Part shown: one piece after another, positions 16,585 to 26,896 of the stretch
Layout of the letters: each line of letters starts with the position of its first letter
Numbering within the stretch: the first letter of the stretch is position 1
NCBI RefSeq assembly: GCF_002898515.1
Contig: NZ_PPFX01000011.1
Coordinates: 29,823-93,822 of the forward strand
From: Geothermobacter hydrogeniphilus
GTDB lineage: Bacteria; Desulfobacterota; Desulfuromonadia; Desulfuromonadales; Geothermobacteraceae
Length of the DNA stretch: 64,000 bases
Reading direction: 5' to 3'
The notes under the pieces: model-generated
What the model was told of the DNA's origin: nothing
The model's database searches: none
What the model saw: the letters and a program-made list of their open reading frames with translations, nothing else
Program-made: the position numbers and the translations under genes

Positions 16585-18060
16585 TCATTCCGTACGGACC
16601 TTGCTGATCGCCTCATCCCAGCCGGCGATCAATTCCCGTCTCAGCCCCGAGGTCATCTGCGGCTTGAAGTCTGACTGACACTGCCACTGTGCGGCGATCT
16701 CATCGAGGGATGCATAACTGCCGGCCTGCAGCCCGGCCAGACAGGCGGCCCCGAGGGCGGTGGTTTCGGTGACCTCCGGTCTTTCAACCGTCAGGTCGAG
16801 CAGGTCGGCGAGAAACTGGCAGAACCAGTTGTTGGCCACCATGCCGCCGTCGATTCGCAGGGCGGTGGGCGGCACCGCGCCGTCGGCGGCCATGGCGGTC
16901 ATCAGGTCGCGGGTCTGGTAGACGACCGATTCGAGGGTGGCGCGGGCGATTTCGGCGATGCCGGTGTCGCGGGTCAGGCCGAAGAGGGCACCTCGTGCCT
17001 GCGGATCCCAGTGCGGAGCGCCGAGCCCGGTAAAGGCCGGGACCAGGTAGACACCGTGGTTGGAGCCGAGCCCGGCCGCCAGTTGTTCGGTCTCGGCGGC
17101 GTTGGTTATCAGTTTCAGGTTGTCACGAATCCATTGCACCGCCGCTCCGGCGATGAAGATTGAACCTTCGACGGCGTAGCTGGTGCGGCCGGCGATCCGC
17201 CAGGCGATGGTGGTCAGCAGCCGGTTGCCGGATCGGATCGGCGAATCTCCGGTGTTCATCAGCACAAAGCAGCCGGTGCCGTAGGTACTTTTGGTCATTC
17301 CCGGCGCGAAGCAGGCCTGGCCGATGGCGGCTGCCTGCTGGTCGCCGGCGATGCCGAGGATCGGCAGGCGGCAGCCGAAGATGGCCGGGTCGGTGGTGCC
17401 GAAATCGGCGGCGCAGTCTTTCACCTCCGGCAACAGGACGGCGGGGATATCGAACAGGGTGAGCAACTGCTGATCCCACCGCCGTTTGTGAATGTTGTAC
17501 AACAGGGTGCGCGAGGCATTGGTGATGTCGGTGGCGTGGACCTTGCCGCCGGTCAGTCGCCAGAGCAGGTAGCTGTCGACGGTGCCGAAGGCCAGTTCGC
17601 CTTTTTCGGCCCGATGCCTGGCGCCGGGGATGGTCTCCAGCAGCCAGTGCAGCTTGCTGGCGGAAAAGTAGGGATCGAGCAGCAGCCCGGTGGCGGCGCT
17701 GACGCTCTCCTCATGACCCTGCCGTTTCAGTTCGGCGCAATAGTCGGCGGTGCGCCGATCCTGCCAGACAATGGCGTTGTGGAGCGGCCTGCCGGTCGCC
17801 CGCTCCCAGAGCAGGGTGGTCTCGCGCTGGTTGGTGATGCCGATGGCCTTGACCGCAGGGCATTTGGCCTCGGCTTCTTCGAGCGCGGCACGGCTGACTC
17901 TGAGGGTGCTGTTCCAGATATCCTCCGGGTCATGCTCCACCCAGCCGTTCTGCGGGTAGTGCTGGGGAAACTCCTGCTGCGCGCTGGAAACAATCCGGCC
18001 CCGGCGGTCGAAGACTATGGCCCGGGAGCTGGTGGTCCCTTGATCAATAGCGAGAAACAT
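16585..18060 (-). CDS. glpK: glycerol kinase
   Basis: 491 residues, FGGY kinase that phosphorylates glycerol to sn-glycerol 3-phosphate. N-terminal [17 protein letters not shown] is the phosphate-1 motif; [26 protein letters not shown] and the late [22 protein letters not shown] are diagnostic of GlpK. Start ATG 18060 lies behind AGGAGG; the longer open frame runs into a repeat. It is divergent from glpD across a repeat-rich intergenic region, and together they feed glycerol into the triose-phosphate pool. No glycerol facilitator is in the window. Confidence 0.97.
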   Translation of the reverse strand: MFLAIDQGTTSSRAIVFDRRGRIVSSAQQEFPQHYPQNGWVEHDPEDIWNSTLRVSRAALEEAEAKCPAVKAIGITNQRETTLLWERATGRPLHNAIVWQDRRTADYCAELKRQGHEESVSAATGLLLDPYFSASKLHWLLETIPGARHRAEKGELAFGTVDSYLLWRLTGGKVHATDITNASRTLLYNIHKRRWDQQLLTLFDIPAVLLPEVKDCAADFGTTDPAIFGCRLPILGIAGDQQAAAIGQACFAPGMTKSTYGTGCFVLMNTGDSPIRSGNRLLTTIAWRIAGRTSYAVEGSIFIAGAAVQWIRDNLKLITNAAETEQLAAGLGSNHGVYLVPAFTGLGAPHWDPQARGALFGLTRDTGIAEIARATLESVVYQTRDLMTAMAADGAVPPTALRIDGGMVANNWFCQFLADLLDLTVERPEVTETTALGAACLAGLQAGSYASLDEIAAQWQCQSDFKPQMTSGLRRELIAGWDEAISKVRTE

Positions 18061-18071
18061 GAGTCCTCCTG

Positions 18072-18241
18072 AGGGCGGCCGATACGCACGCATCTGCTGC
18101 GTTGCTCGCACCTTCAGTCGCTGCGGAGTAGCTGCCGCTACACCTCACTCCTTCAGTTGCGAGACGCCTTGCAGCTACGCACGTCTCGACCGCCTCGAAC
18201 CGTTTGTGCTGGGGCGGGCGATACGCACGCATCTCTTGCAA
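18072..18241 (+). repeat. REP-like hairpin repeat, type A, one full and one partial unit
   Basis: Unit starts GGGCGGCCGATACGCACG, has GTAGCTGCCGCTAC at its centre and ends CGTCTCGACCGCC; a second partial unit (GGGCGGGCGATACGCACG) follows at 18211. It fills the glpK-glpD gap, leaving 18242-18330 for the glpD promoter, where no clear -35/-10 pair is seen. Confidence 0.8.
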
Positions 18242-18330
18242 GCATGGCCGGTTCCGATAGAATGTCAACCAGTGAAACGTTAAAAACGCAATGATTCAAT
18301 GTGGATAACCACGACATAGGGGGAGGACCG

Positions 18331-19950
18331 ATGGGCATCGGCCGGGAACAGACGCTGCAGACCCTGCGCGGCGGCAAGACGTTTGATCTGCTGGTGATCG
18401 GCGGCGGTGCCACCGGCTGCGGCATCGCTCTTGATGCCGCCAGTCGCGGGCTGCGGGTGGCGCTGGTCGAAAAGCAGGACTTCGCCGAGGGCACCAGCAG
18501 TCGCAGCACCAAGCTGGTGCATGGCGGGGTGCGCTACCTGGAGGCGGCGATCCTGCACGTCGACCCGGTTCAGTACCACCTGGTTCGGGACGCGCTGCGC
18601 GAGCGCGGCATCCTGCTGCGCAACGCTCCCCACCTGGCGCGCCGGCTGCCGCTGGTCACGCCGCTCTACCGCTGGCTGGAAATTCCCTACATCTGGATCG
18701 GCCTCAAGCTCTACGACCTGCTGGCCGGCGGCTTGGGGATCGGCCACAGCCGGCTGCTGGGACGGCGCCAGGCCCTGCGGCGCTTCCCGCTGCTGCGCCG
18801 TGCCGGACTCAGGGCCGGGGTGCTCTACTATGACGGCCAGTTCAATGACGCGCGCATGGCCCTGACCCTTGCGCTCAGCGCCAGGGAGCGGGGGGCGGTG
18901 ATCCTCAATCGCCTGGCGGCGATGGGACTGCTGAAAGAGCAAGGGCGGCTGGTTGGCGCCGAACTGGAAGATCAGCTGGACGGGGGCCGTTTTGCGCTTC
19001 GGGCTCGCGGAGTCATCAACGCCGCCGGTCCCTTTGTCGACCGGGTCCGGCGGTTGGATGACCCGGCCGCGATGGCCATCCTGCAGCCGAGCTCCGGGGT
19101 CCATATCGTCCTCGACCAGCGTTTTGCCCTGCCCAATGTCGGTCTACTGATTCCCAAGACCGAGGATGGCCGGGTGCTGTTCGTGCTGCCCTGGGAGGGG
19201 CACGCGCTGATCGGCACCACCGACGAGCCGGCCGAGGTCCGTGAACATCCGCGGCCGCTCGAAGAGGAAATCGCCTACCTGCTGCGCCATGTCGGCCGCT
19301 ATTTCAACCTGCAGGTGACGCCCGGGGATGTCAAGAGCGCCTGGTGCGGGTTGCGGCCGCTGGTGCGTGATCCGAAGGCTTCTGATACCGCCAGACTTGC
19401 GCGCGACCATGTTATTGAGGTCAGCTCTTCCGGTTTGCTGACCATCGCCGGGGGCAAGTGGACCACCTACCGCAAAATGGCGCAGGATGCCGTCGATCAT
19501 GCCGTCAGGGTCTTCGGACTCAATCCGCTGCGGGACTGCCGCACCGAACAGCTGCCGCTGGTCGGTGCCGGTGGTAACTGGCAGGAGATCGAGACTGAGC
19601 TGCGGGAGGAATTCGGGCTGTCCGCGGATCTCAGCGGGCATCTCTATCATGCCTATGGGGACCGGGCGTCGGCCGTGGCCCGATTGGCCGCCGGAGGGTT
19701 GACGGCCCGGCTGGACGAGAACCATCCCTTTATCGAGGCCGAGGTTGTTTACGCCGCCCGCTTTGAAATGGCGGTGCATGCCGTCGATGTGCTGGCCCGA
19801 CGTCTGCCGCTGGCCCTGCTTGACCGGGACGCGGCCCGGGGGGCGGCATCCCGGGTGCTGGAGCTTCTGGCGGGGGAACTCGGCTGGGATGCAGAACGGC
19901 ACTCGCAGGAGGCCGCGCTGGTTGAGCAGCGGCTACGGGAAGGCCTGTAG
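18331..19950 (+). CDS. glpD: FAD-dependent glycerol-3-phosphate dehydrogenase
   Basis: 539 residues. Oxidises sn-glycerol 3-phosphate to dihydroxyacetone phosphate at the membrane, passing electrons to quinone. FAD-binding FDLLVIGGGATGCGIALDAA at about 19-38, then TSSRSTKLVHGGVRYLE, GTTDEPAEV and ITIAGGKWTTYRKMA, all GlpD/GlpA hallmarks. A C-terminal helical domain follows, as in GlpD. Start ATG 18331 is preceded by GGGGGAGGA; an upstream in-frame GTG at 18301 is less likely. Pairs functionally with glpK. Confidence 0.96.
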   Translation: MGIGREQTLQTLRGGKTFDLLVIGGGATGCGIALDAASRGLRVALVEKQDFAEGTSSRSTKLVHGGVRYLEAAILHVDPVQYHLVRDALRERGILLRNAPHLARRLPLVTPLYRWLEIPYIWIGLKLYDLLAGGLGIGHSRLLGRRQALRRFPLLRRAGLRAGVLYYDGQFNDARMALTLALSARERGAVILNRLAAMGLLKEQGRLVGAELEDQLDGGRFALRARGVINAAGPFVDRVRRLDDPAAMAILQPSSGVHIVLDQRFALPNVGLLIPKTEDGRVLFVLPWEGHALIGTTDEPAEVREHPRPLEEEIAYLLRHVGRYFNLQVTPGDVKSAWCGLRPLVRDPKASDTARLARDHVIEVSSSGLLTIAGGKWTTYRKMAQDAVDHAVRVFGLNPLRDCRTEQLPLVGAGGNWQEIETELREEFGLSADLSGHLYHAYGDRASAVARLAAGGLTARLDENHPFIEAEVVYAARFEMAVHAVDVLARRLPLALLDRDAARGAASRVLELLAGELGWDAERHSQEAALVEQRLREGL

Positions 19951-19992
19951 GAAATCCCCCCTCCCTGGAAAGGGGGAGGTTCCCTTCCATCC

Positions 19993-21522
19993 TCACAAGC
20001 TCGGCAGCAGTTTCTCCGGGATCAGGTCATTGTAGGCCCCGTTGCGGACCAGTTCCCCGGCTTGCTGAATGTCCGGCGCGAAGTAGCGATCCTGGTCGTA
20101 GAAGGGGACCCGCGCGCGCAGGCGGCTCCTGGCCTCTTCGAGGGGACGCGAGGTTTTCAGCGGCCTGCGGAAATCGACCCCCTGGCAGGCGGCCAGCAGC
20201 TCGACAGCGAGAATGCCGGCGCTGTTGTCGGCCATGTCGCGCAGTCTGCGGGCGGCGAAAGTAGCCATCGAGACATGGTCCTCCTGGTTGGCCGAGGTCG
20301 GCAGGCTGTCGACGCTGGCCGGGTGGGCGAGGGTTTTGTTCTCGCTTGCCAGGGCCGCGGCGGTGACCTGGGCGATCATGAACCCGGAGTTGAGACCGCC
20401 CTTTTCGACCAGGAACGGTGGCAGCTTGCTCAGGTTGCTGTCGATCAGCAGGGCGATGCGCCTCTCGGCCAGGGCGCCGATTTCGGCGATCGCCAGGGCC
20501 AGGTTGTCGGCGGCCATCGCCACCGGCTCGGCGTGGAAGTTGCCGCCGGAGAGGATGTCGCAGTCGGCGCTGAAGACCAGTGGGTTGTCGGAGACGGCAT
20601 TGGCCTCGGTGACCAGCACCCGCGCGGCATGGCGGATCTGCTCCAGGCAGGCGCCCATCACCTGCGGCTGGCAGCGCAGCGAGTAGGGGTCCTGGACCGC
20701 CTCGCAGTTGCGGTGGGAATCCTCAATTTCACTGCTGTCGAGCAGACTGCGGTAGGCGGCGGCGGTGTCGATGCAGCTCTGATGACCGCGGACGGCGTGA
20801 ATCCGCTCGTCGAAGGGTTTACGGCTGCCGAGGGCCGCCTCAACGCTGAGACTGCCGCCGACCAGGGCGGCGGCGAACAGGTCCTCGGCGGCGAACAGGC
20901 CGCGCAGGGCGAAAGCGGTCGAAGCCTGGGTGCCGTTGAGCAGCGCCAGTCCCTCCTTGGGGGCCAGCCGGAACGGTTTCAGACCGGCGATCTCCAGCCC
21001 CTTGCGACCCGGCAGCCGCCGGCCGTGGTGCAGCACCTCCCCCTCGCCGAGCAGCACCGTCGCCATGTGCGCCAGCGGCGCCAGATCGCCGGAGGCGCCG
21101 ACCGAGCCTTTTTCCGGGATGCAGGGATAAACCTGAGCGTTGAGCAGGCGGATCAGTGCTTCGATCACCTCGCGGCGGATGCCGGAGTAGCCCCGCGCCA
21201 GGCTGTTGATCTTCAGTACCAGCAACAGCCGCACGGTCGCTTCGCGCATGAACGCACCGATCCCGGCGGCATGGGAGAGGACGATGGAGCGCTGCAGGGT
21301 TTCCAGTTCGTCGTTGGGGATGCGGGTGTTGGCCAGCAGGCCGAAGCCGGTATTGACCCCGTAGACCACCCGTCCCTGCTCGATGACGTCGTGAACGGTG
21401 GCGGCCGATCGGTCGATCGGCTCCGCGGCTTCAGGGCTGAGACTGAGTTCAACCGGCTGCGCCTGGACCTTGCGCAGGGTGGCGAGGTCGAGTTGGCCGG
21501 GGGTGAGTTGCAGTTTGAACAT
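19993..21522 (-). CDS. hutH: histidine ammonia-lyase
   Basis: 509 residues; first step of histidine degradation, histidine to urocanate plus ammonia. The ASG triad that cyclises into the MIO prosthetic group is residues 143-145 ([15 protein letters not shown]). Also visible: YGVNTGFG near residue 54, and a late [16 protein letters not shown]. Start ATG 21522; the open frame upstream runs into a type B repeat. It is the last gene of hutIGUH on this strand and is separated from hutU by that repeat. It converges with glpD. Confidence 0.97.
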   Translation of the reverse strand: MFKLQLTPGQLDLATLRKVQAQPVELSLSPEAAEPIDRSAATVHDVIEQGRVVYGVNTGFGLLANTRIPNDELETLQRSIVLSHAAGIGAFMREATVRLLLVLKINSLARGYSGIRREVIEALIRLLNAQVYPCIPEKGSVGASGDLAPLAHMATVLLGEGEVLHHGRRLPGRKGLEIAGLKPFRLAPKEGLALLNGTQASTAFALRGLFAAEDLFAAALVGGSLSVEAALGSRKPFDERIHAVRGHQSCIDTAAAYRSLLDSSEIEDSHRNCEAVQDPYSLRCQPQVMGACLEQIRHAARVLVTEANAVSDNPLVFSADCDILSGGNFHAEPVAMAADNLALAIAEIGALAERRIALLIDSNLSKLPPFLVEKGGLNSGFMIAQVTAAALASENKTLAHPASVDSLPTSANQEDHVSMATFAARRLRDMADNSAGILAVELLAACQGVDFRRPLKTSRPLEEARSRLRARVPFYDQDRYFAPDIQQAGELVRNGAYNDLIPEKLLPSL

Positions 21523-21552
21523 GGTGTGACTCCGTGGTGTCAGTTTTTTGGT

Positions 21553-21741
21553 GCCGCCAAGTCGCCAAGAACGCCAAGAAAGGCAAAAATTCATTTAACG
21601 GAGAGGCGGAGAGGGGCAGAGCCAGAGAGAGTTTTTGGGTTTAAAATCAAAACCTGATTTTGATTTTCTCAGCCTTCTCTCCCTCTCTGCGACTCTCCGT
21701 TAAAAAGTTTTTTTGCACTCCTGGCGGTATCTTAGCGGCGG
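21553..21741 (+). repeat. nested-hairpin repeat, type B (copy 2), between hutU and hutH
   Basis: Outer arm GCCGCCAAGTCGCCAAGAA and, at the right, a decayed GGCGGTATCTTAGCGGCGG. The inner arms TTTAACGGAGAGGCGGAGAG and CTCTGCGACTCTCCGTTAAA enclose a core with AAATCAAAA/TTTTGATTT. Confidence 0.9.
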
Positions 21742-21750
21742 AATGAGATT

Positions 21751-23421
21751 TCATTTTCGCAGCATCGGCAGATCCAGCCCCTGCTCCTTCGCGCAGTCTC
21801 GGGCGATCTGGTAGCCAGCGTCGGAATGGCGCATGACGCCGCTGGCGGGATCATTCCACAAGACCCTTCGCAGGCGCTCCTCGGCCGCGTCTGTGCCGTC
21901 GGCGACGATCACCAGTCCGGCGTGCTGGCTGAAACCCATGCCGACCCCGCCGCCGTGGTGCAGGCTGACCCAGGTGGCGCCGCCGGCGGTGGAGAGCAGG
22001 GCGTTCAGGAGCGGCCAGTCGGAAACCGCGTCGGAGCCGTCGAGCATCCCCTCGGTTTCGCGGTTGGGGCTGGCGACCGAGCCGGAATCGAGATGGTCGC
22101 GACCGATCACCACCGGGGCCCGCAGTTCACCGCTTTTGACCATCTGGTTGAAGGCGATACCGAGACGGGCGCGGTCCTTGAGTCCGACCCAGCAGATGCG
22201 TGCCGGCAGTCCCTGGAAATGGATGCGTTCCTTCGCCATTTCAAGCCAGTGGTGCAGGTGCGGATCGTCCGGGATCAGCTCCTTGACTTTGGCGTCGGTC
22301 TTGTAGATGTCCTCCGGGTCGCCGGAGAGTGCCGCCCAGCGGAATGGACCGATTCCTTCGCAGAACAGCGGCCGGATGTAGGCGGGCACGAAGCCGGGGA
22401 AGTCGAAGGCGGTTTTCACCCCCTCTTCGAGTGCCATTTGGCGGATGTTGTTGCCGTAGTCGAAGGTGGCGGCGCCGCGCCGCTGCAGTTCGAGCATCGC
22501 CTCGACGTGTCGGGCCATCGACTGCTTCGCGGCCTTGACCACCCCCTGCGGATCGTTCTGCCGCCGCTCATCGGCCTGCTCCAGGCTCCAGCCCGCCGGC
22601 AGGTAGCCGTTGAGCGGATCGTGGGCGCTGGTCTGGTCGGTGCAGACATCGGGGGTTATTCCCCTTTCGACCAGTTCCGGCAGCACCTCGGCGCAGTTGC
22701 CGAGCAGCCCGACGGAGACCGGTCTGCGTTCTTTGCCGGCCTGTTCGATCAGTTGCAGGGCGCTGTCGAGGTCGGTCACCTTGCGGTCTAGATAGCCGGT
22801 CTGCAGGCGCTTGTCGATGCGCGATTCGTCGCATTCCACCGCCAGCATCGAGAACCCGGCCATGGTCGCCGCCAGCGGCTGGGCGCCGCCCATGCCGCCG
22901 AGGCCGCCGGTGAGAATCCAGCGCCCGGCGGCATCGCCGCCGAAGTGTTTTTTCGCCACCGCGACGAAGGTCTCGTAGGTGCCCTGGACGATGCCCTGCG
23001 AGCCGATGTAGATCCAGGAACCGGCGGTCATCTGGCCGTACATCATCAGCCCTTTACGGTCGAGTTGGTTGAAATGCTCCCAATCGGCCCAGTGCGGCAC
23101 CAGGTTGGAATTGGCGATCAGCACTCGCGGCGCGTCGGGATGGGTCGCAAAGACGCCGACCGGCTTGCCTGACTGCACCAGCAGGGTTTCATCGTCGCGC
23201 AGGCGCCTGAGCACTTCGACGATCTTGTCGAAACACTCCCAGTCGCGGGCGGCGCGGCCGATGCCGCCGTAGACCACCAGCTCTTCGGGGCGTTCCGCTA
23301 CTTCGGGGTCGAGGTTGTTCATCAGCATCCGCAGCGGCGCTTCGGTCAGCCAGCTGCCGGCGCTCAGTTCGGTGCCGCGCGGGGCGCGGATCACCCGGTT
23401 CGGGTCGTGTCGGTTGGACAT
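21751..23421 (-). CDS. hutU: urocanate hydratase
   Basis: 556 residues; converts urocanate to 4-imidazolone-5-propionate with a tightly bound NAD. The NAD-binding stretch [19 protein letters not shown] and the C-terminal [20 protein letters not shown] are hallmarks of the family, and [12 protein letters not shown] lies near the N-terminus. Start ATG 23421 ([16 protein letters not shown]); the first 69 codons of the longer frame are type B repeat sequence. It lies between hutG and hutH, each side separated by a type B repeat. Confidence 0.97.
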   Translation of the reverse strand: MSNRHDPNRVIRAPRGTELSAGSWLTEAPLRMLMNNLDPEVAERPEELVVYGGIGRAARDWECFDKIVEVLRRLRDDETLLVQSGKPVGVFATHPDAPRVLIANSNLVPHWADWEHFNQLDRKGLMMYGQMTAGSWIYIGSQGIVQGTYETFVAVAKKHFGGDAAGRWILTGGLGGMGGAQPLAATMAGFSMLAVECDESRIDKRLQTGYLDRKVTDLDSALQLIEQAGKERRPVSVGLLGNCAEVLPELVERGITPDVCTDQTSAHDPLNGYLPAGWSLEQADERRQNDPQGVVKAAKQSMARHVEAMLELQRRGAATFDYGNNIRQMALEEGVKTAFDFPGFVPAYIRPLFCEGIGPFRWAALSGDPEDIYKTDAKVKELIPDDPHLHHWLEMAKERIHFQGLPARICWVGLKDRARLGIAFNQMVKSGELRAPVVIGRDHLDSGSVASPNRETEGMLDGSDAVSDWPLLNALLSTAGGATWVSLHHGGGVGMGFSQHAGLVIVADGTDAAEERLRRVLWNDPASGVMRHSDAGYQIARDCAKEQGLDLPMLRK

Positions 23422-23468
23422 GGGTTGCTCCTTGTTTAGCAAGAGTGTCAGCAAGAGCACAAAGCAAG

Positions 23469-23614
23469 TTTTAACGCAGAGGTGGAGAGAAGCAGAGACG
23501 GAGAGCATTCTTTGAATCTTTTTTTTTCCGAAAAACCTCATCCTTTGCTTTTCTCTGCGGTCTTTTCCTCTCTGCGGCTCTGCGTTAAATTGTTTTCTGT
23601 TTTTCTTTGGCGCC
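23469..23614 (+). repeat. nested-hairpin repeat, type B (copy 3), between hutG and hutU
   Basis: TTTTAACGCAGAGGTGGAGAG on the left and CTCTCTGCGGCTCTGCGTTAAA on the right form the inner stem around an AT-rich core. The outer arms are reduced to CTTTGGCGCC. Confidence 0.85.
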
Positions 23615-23624
23615 TGTTCCTTTT

Positions 23625-24581
23625 TCATTTCTCCAGCGAACTCAGCAGCAGGTGGCAGAGCCTCGCCGCCACCTTCGCCGTGCGTCCGTCGATGTCGTAC
23701 TCGGGGTTGTACTCGGCGATGTCAGCCAGGCGCAGTTTCTTTCCCGCCTGGCGGCGGATCCGTTCCAGCAGGTGTTCGAGGATTTCCAGTGGCAGACCGC
23801 GGGCCGCCGGGGCGCTGACGCCGGGGGCGACGGCGGCCGGCAGGACATCAAGGTCGATGCTCAGGTAGAGGGCGTCGCAGCCGGCGATGAAATCGTGCAG
23901 CCTGCTCTTGACCGGGGCCAGGTTCCAGGGGACCAGCCCGCGATCCTCGATGATGACGGTCCCCAGTTCAGCGGCGCGACGGAAGAGGGCGGCGCTGTTG
24001 GCCGGGCGGCTGATGCCGAGGCAGAGGTAGCTGAAAGGCCGGGCGGCCTCGCGTGCCATGTCGGCGATCTGGGCGAAGGGGGTGCCGGAGTTGGCGCGGG
24101 GGGCGTTGCGCAGGTCGAAATGGGCGTCGCAGTTGATGACCCCGAGGCGGCCGGTCTGCTTGTCTCTCTGCAGGTGGCGCAGCATGCCGCAACCGCTGCC
24201 GCAGGCGATCTCATGGCCGCCGCCGAGCAGCAGGGGAAAATGACCGGCATCCAGCAACGCCGCGACCATCCCGGCCTGCTCCTCCTGCAGCGCTTCGAGG
24301 TTGTCCCCGTTAATAATCAGGTTGCCGGCATCGTAGAGAGGACCGTCAAGATGCCAGGCCTGTCCGGCCAGGGCGCGGCGGATGGCATCGGGCCCGGCGG
24401 CGGCGCCGGAGCGGCCCTGGTTGCGGCTGACACCGGCATCGCTGCAGACACCGAGGATGACCCGGCCCGGTTCAGCGTCACGCGGCAGCGGTTTCACCCG
24501 CTGGTGCCAGCGCAGCGCCTCCGGTCCGTCGGCACTGTCGATTCGCCCGCTCCAGAGGCTCATGTCAACCGGTCGCTTCAT
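23625..24581 (-). CDS. hutG: formimidoylglutamase (ureohydrolase family)
   Basis: 318 residues of the arginase/agmatinase fold, hydrolysing N-formimino-glutamate to glutamate and formamide. Metal-binding motifs [18 protein letters not shown] and [18 protein letters not shown] are intact. Start ATG 24581 follows GGGGAGA and overlaps the hutI stop by 17 bp; an internal ATG at 24563 is the alternative. Presence of a HutG hydrolase means histidine ends as glutamate plus formamide, not via a formiminotransferase. Confidence 0.95.
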   Translation of the reverse strand: MKRPVDMSLWSGRIDSADGPEALRWHQRVKPLPRDAEPGRVILGVCSDAGVSRNQGRSGAAAGPDAIRRALAGQAWHLDGPLYDAGNLIINGDNLEALQEEQAGMVAALLDAGHFPLLLGGGHEIACGSGCGMLRHLQRDKQTGRLGVINCDAHFDLRNAPRANSGTPFAQIADMAREAARPFSYLCLGISRPANSAALFRRAAELGTVIIEDRGLVPWNLAPVKSRLHDFIAGCDALYLSIDLDVLPAAVAPGVSAPAARGLPLEILEHLLERIRRQAGKKLRLADIAEYNPEYDIDGRTAKVAARLCHLLLSSLEK

Positions 24582-25812
24582 GAACGATCTCCCCGTTAAA
24601 GATACGCTGCCGAGGCGAAAAAGTTCCGACCTCGGCGGCCAGCTGGTCCGGATGAGCAATATTCCAGAGCAGCAGATCGGCCCGGTAGCCGGGCGCGAGG
24701 ATGCCGAGCTGATCGCCCAGTCCCAGGGCGCGGGCGGCATGGCGGGTGACCCCGGCCAGGGCGTCCTCCGGCGAGAGCCCGAACAGCACGCAGCCCATGT
24801 TCATCGCCAGCCGCAGCGAGGCCAGCGGCGAACTGCCGGGGTTGAGATCGGTTGCCAGGGCGATGGAAACCTGTCGCTTGCGCAGTTCCTGTACCGGCGG
24901 CCGCCGGGTTTCGCGGAGATAATAAAAGGCTCCCGGCAACAGCGTGGCAACGGTGCCGGATGTCTTGAGAGCGGCAATCCCTTCATTGTCGAGGTGTTCG
25001 AGATGGTCGACCGACCAGGCGCCATGGCGCGCACCCAGGGCCGCGGCACCGCTGTTGCCGAGCTGTTCGGCATGCAGCTTGAGGCCGAGGCCATGGCGCC
25101 GCGCGGTCCGCAGCAGGCGTTCTGTCTGCTGCGGGTCGAAGGCGATGCTCTCGCAGAAGACGTCCATCGCGTCGGCCAGACCTTTGGCTGCCACCTCGGG
25201 CAGTAGCCGCTCACAGATCAGCTCGACATAGTCATCGGCCCGCCCGGCGAATTCGGGCGGGACGGCATGGGCGGCCAGCAGGGTGGTGCGGACGCGCACC
25301 GGGAATTCTTCGCCCAGGGCGCGGGCGGCCCGCAGCATTTTCAGCTCATCATCGCAGGTCAGCCCATAGCCCGACTTGATTTCGACCGTCGTCACCCCTT
25401 CGTTGAACAGGGCCCGCAGGCGGGGCCGCGCCTGAGCGATCAGGTCACGTTCGCAGAGGGCGCGGGTGGCCCTGACGGTGGCGAGGATGCCGCCGCCGTC
25501 CCGGGCGATCTCGGCGTAGCTGGCGCCGGCGAGCCGTCGGGTGAATTCGCCGCTGCGCTGACCGCCCCAGATCAGGTGGGTGTGGCTGTCGATCAGCCCC
25601 GGTGTCAGCCAGGCGCCCCCGGCATCGATTGGTTTGCCCGGTAGGGCGTTCAGGTCAAGCTCCGTCATGGGGGCCAGCGCCCGGATCCGTCCCCGGCAGA
25701 CACCGAGGACGCCCTGTTCAACGATGCCGTAGGGGCCGGGACGCTGCGGGTCCATGGTCGCCAGGTTGGCGTTGATCCAGATCTGTTCACATTGCTGCCA
25801 GGGGGCTTGCAT
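24565..25812 (-). CDS. hutI: imidazolonepropionase
   Basis: 415 residues of the amidohydrolase superfamily; opens the imidazolone ring to N-formimino-glutamate. Metal ligands in [10 protein letters not shown] (about 75-84), the VEIKSGYGL segment, HAEQL and the late [12 protein letters not shown] are characteristic. First gene of the hut operon, start ATG 25812 behind GAAGGAGAG, reading from the operator at 25835-25872. Overlaps hutG. Confidence 0.96.
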   Translation of the reverse strand: MQAPWQQCEQIWINANLATMDPQRPGPYGIVEQGVLGVCRGRIRALAPMTELDLNALPGKPIDAGGAWLTPGLIDSHTHLIWGGQRSGEFTRRLAGASYAEIARDGGGILATVRATRALCERDLIAQARPRLRALFNEGVTTVEIKSGYGLTCDDELKMLRAARALGEEFPVRVRTTLLAAHAVPPEFAGRADDYVELICERLLPEVAAKGLADAMDVFCESIAFDPQQTERLLRTARRHGLGLKLHAEQLGNSGAAALGARHGAWSVDHLEHLDNEGIAALKTSGTVATLLPGAFYYLRETRRPPVQELRKRQVSIALATDLNPGSSPLASLRLAMNMGCVLFGLSPEDALAGVTRHAARALGLGDQLGILAPGYRADLLLWNIAHPDQLAAEVGTFSPRQRIFNGEIVHEATG

Positions 25813-25834
25813 CGGCTCTCCTTCGAGTTATTCT

Positions 25835-25872
25835 TTGACTTGTCTTATAATTGTATATACAATGCTAGACAA
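25835..25872. promoter_or_regulatory. divergent overlapping promoters with HutC operator
   Basis: Plus strand: TTGACT (25835-25840), 17 bp, TACAAT (25858-25863), toward hutC. Minus strand: TTGTCT (25872-25867), 17 bp, TATAAG, toward hutI. Both spacers contain the perfect palindrome TTGTATATACAA (25851-25862), which includes TGTA-TA-TACA, the core of known HutC sites in Pseudomonas. Outer arms TTGTCT and AGACAA share nearly the same centre. One bound dimer would shut both promoters. Confidence 0.85.
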
Positions 25873-25913
25873 ATAGCAAGGGCGTTTTGTTTGTTTTATC
25901 CGACGAGGTATCG

Positions 25914-26633
25914 ATGAAAGGTTCGGGTGTTCAGCCGCGCTATCGGGCGGTCAAGGAATTTATCAGCGACAAGATCCGCAGCAGAGACTACCCCGAGGGG
26001 GCGCGGATTCCGACCGAACAGCAGCTGACCGAAATGTTTGCCGTCAGTCGCATGACCGTCAATCGCGCCCTGCGGGAGTTGGTTGCCGAGGGCCTGCTGC
26101 TGCGGCGCCAGGGGGTCGGCACCTTCGTCAGCAGCGTCCGGGCCGAGTCCCCGCTGCTGGAGATTCGCAATATCGCCGACGAGATTCGTGACCGCCATCA
26201 CGTCTACAGCAACCGTCTGGAATGCCTGGAGTCGGCCCGGGCGGATGAACGGATTGCCGCCCGGCTCGGGGTTGCCATCGGCGCGGAGGTCTGGCATTCG
26301 CTGCTGGTGCACCTCGAGAACGGGATCCCGGTGCAGCTGGAAGACCGCTATGTGCGTCGGGACATCGTGGCCGATTACGGTGCCCAGGATTTTTCCCGGC
26401 AGACGCCGAACCAGTATCTCAGCACCCTGTTCCCCCTCTCGGAGCTGGAGCATATCGTCGAGGCGATCCTGCCGGAAGAACGGATCCGGCGGCTGCTGGA
26501 TATGGATCGTCACGATCCCTGCCTGCTGGTTACGCGCCGGACCTGGTCGGGGCAGCAACTGGTCAGCTGTGCCTATCTTTACCATCCCGGCAGTCGTTAC
26601 CGCCTCTGTTCGCGCATCGGCACGACCGATTGA
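25914..26633 (+). CDS. hutC: GntR/HutC-family repressor of histidine utilisation
   Basis: 239 residues. N-terminal winged helix: RYRAVKEFISDKIRSRDYPEG, then IPTEQQLTEMFAVSRMTVNRALRELVAEGLLLRRQGVGTFV, the GntR signature. The C-terminal UTRA domain binds the effector, urocanate in known HutC proteins. Divergent from hutI across a shared operator, so it very likely represses hutIGUH and itself. ATG 25914 is preferred over upstream in-frame starts that overlap the promoter region. Confidence 0.95.
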   Translation: MKGSGVQPRYRAVKEFISDKIRSRDYPEGARIPTEQQLTEMFAVSRMTVNRALRELVAEGLLLRRQGVGTFVSSVRAESPLLEIRNIADEIRDRHHVYSNRLECLESARADERIAARLGVAIGAEVWHSLLVHLENGIPVQLEDRYVRRDIVADYGAQDFSRQTPNQYLSTLFPLSELEHIVEAILPEERIRRLLDMDRHDPCLLVTRRTWSGQQLVSCAYLYHPGSRYRLCSRIGTTD

Positions 26634-26692
26634 CCCGCCGGCCGGCGGGCGGTATGCTCGCGCGGAGGCATTTGAATTCACAGGTTTTGCAG

Positions 26693-26888
26693 GCCGCCAA
26701 GACGCCAAGAACGCCAGGAAGTTCACAGGCAAATTTAACGCAGAGACGGAGAGGAGCAGAGGTGGGGAGAAAATCTTTTTGGATTTTAAAACCCCAAAAA
26801 AGATCTTATGCTTTTCTCGGCGCCCTCTCCATCTCTACGCCTCTCCGTTAAAAAAGATATTACAGGCGCTCTTGGCGTCTTGACGGCA
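26693..26888 (+). repeat. nested-hairpin repeat, type B (copy 4)
   Basis: Complete copy. Outer arms GCCGCCAAGACGCCAAGAAC and GCTCTTGGCGTCTTGACGGC; inner arms TTTAACGCAGAGACGGAGAG and TCTCTACGCCTCTCCGTTAAA; core GGATTTTAAAACCCC. It fills the hutC-sfsA gap and ends 9 bp before the sfsA start. Confidence 0.92.
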
Positions 26889-26896
26889 AAGGATTT

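Noticed and set aside
19951..19992. Terminator between glpD and hutH
   Set aside because: Only a weak CCTCCC/GGGAGG stem with no T run.
20062..21657. 531-codon plus-strand open frame opposite hutH
   Set aside because: Low-complexity Gly/Gln/Val/Asp translation with no motif; complete hutH lies on the other strand.
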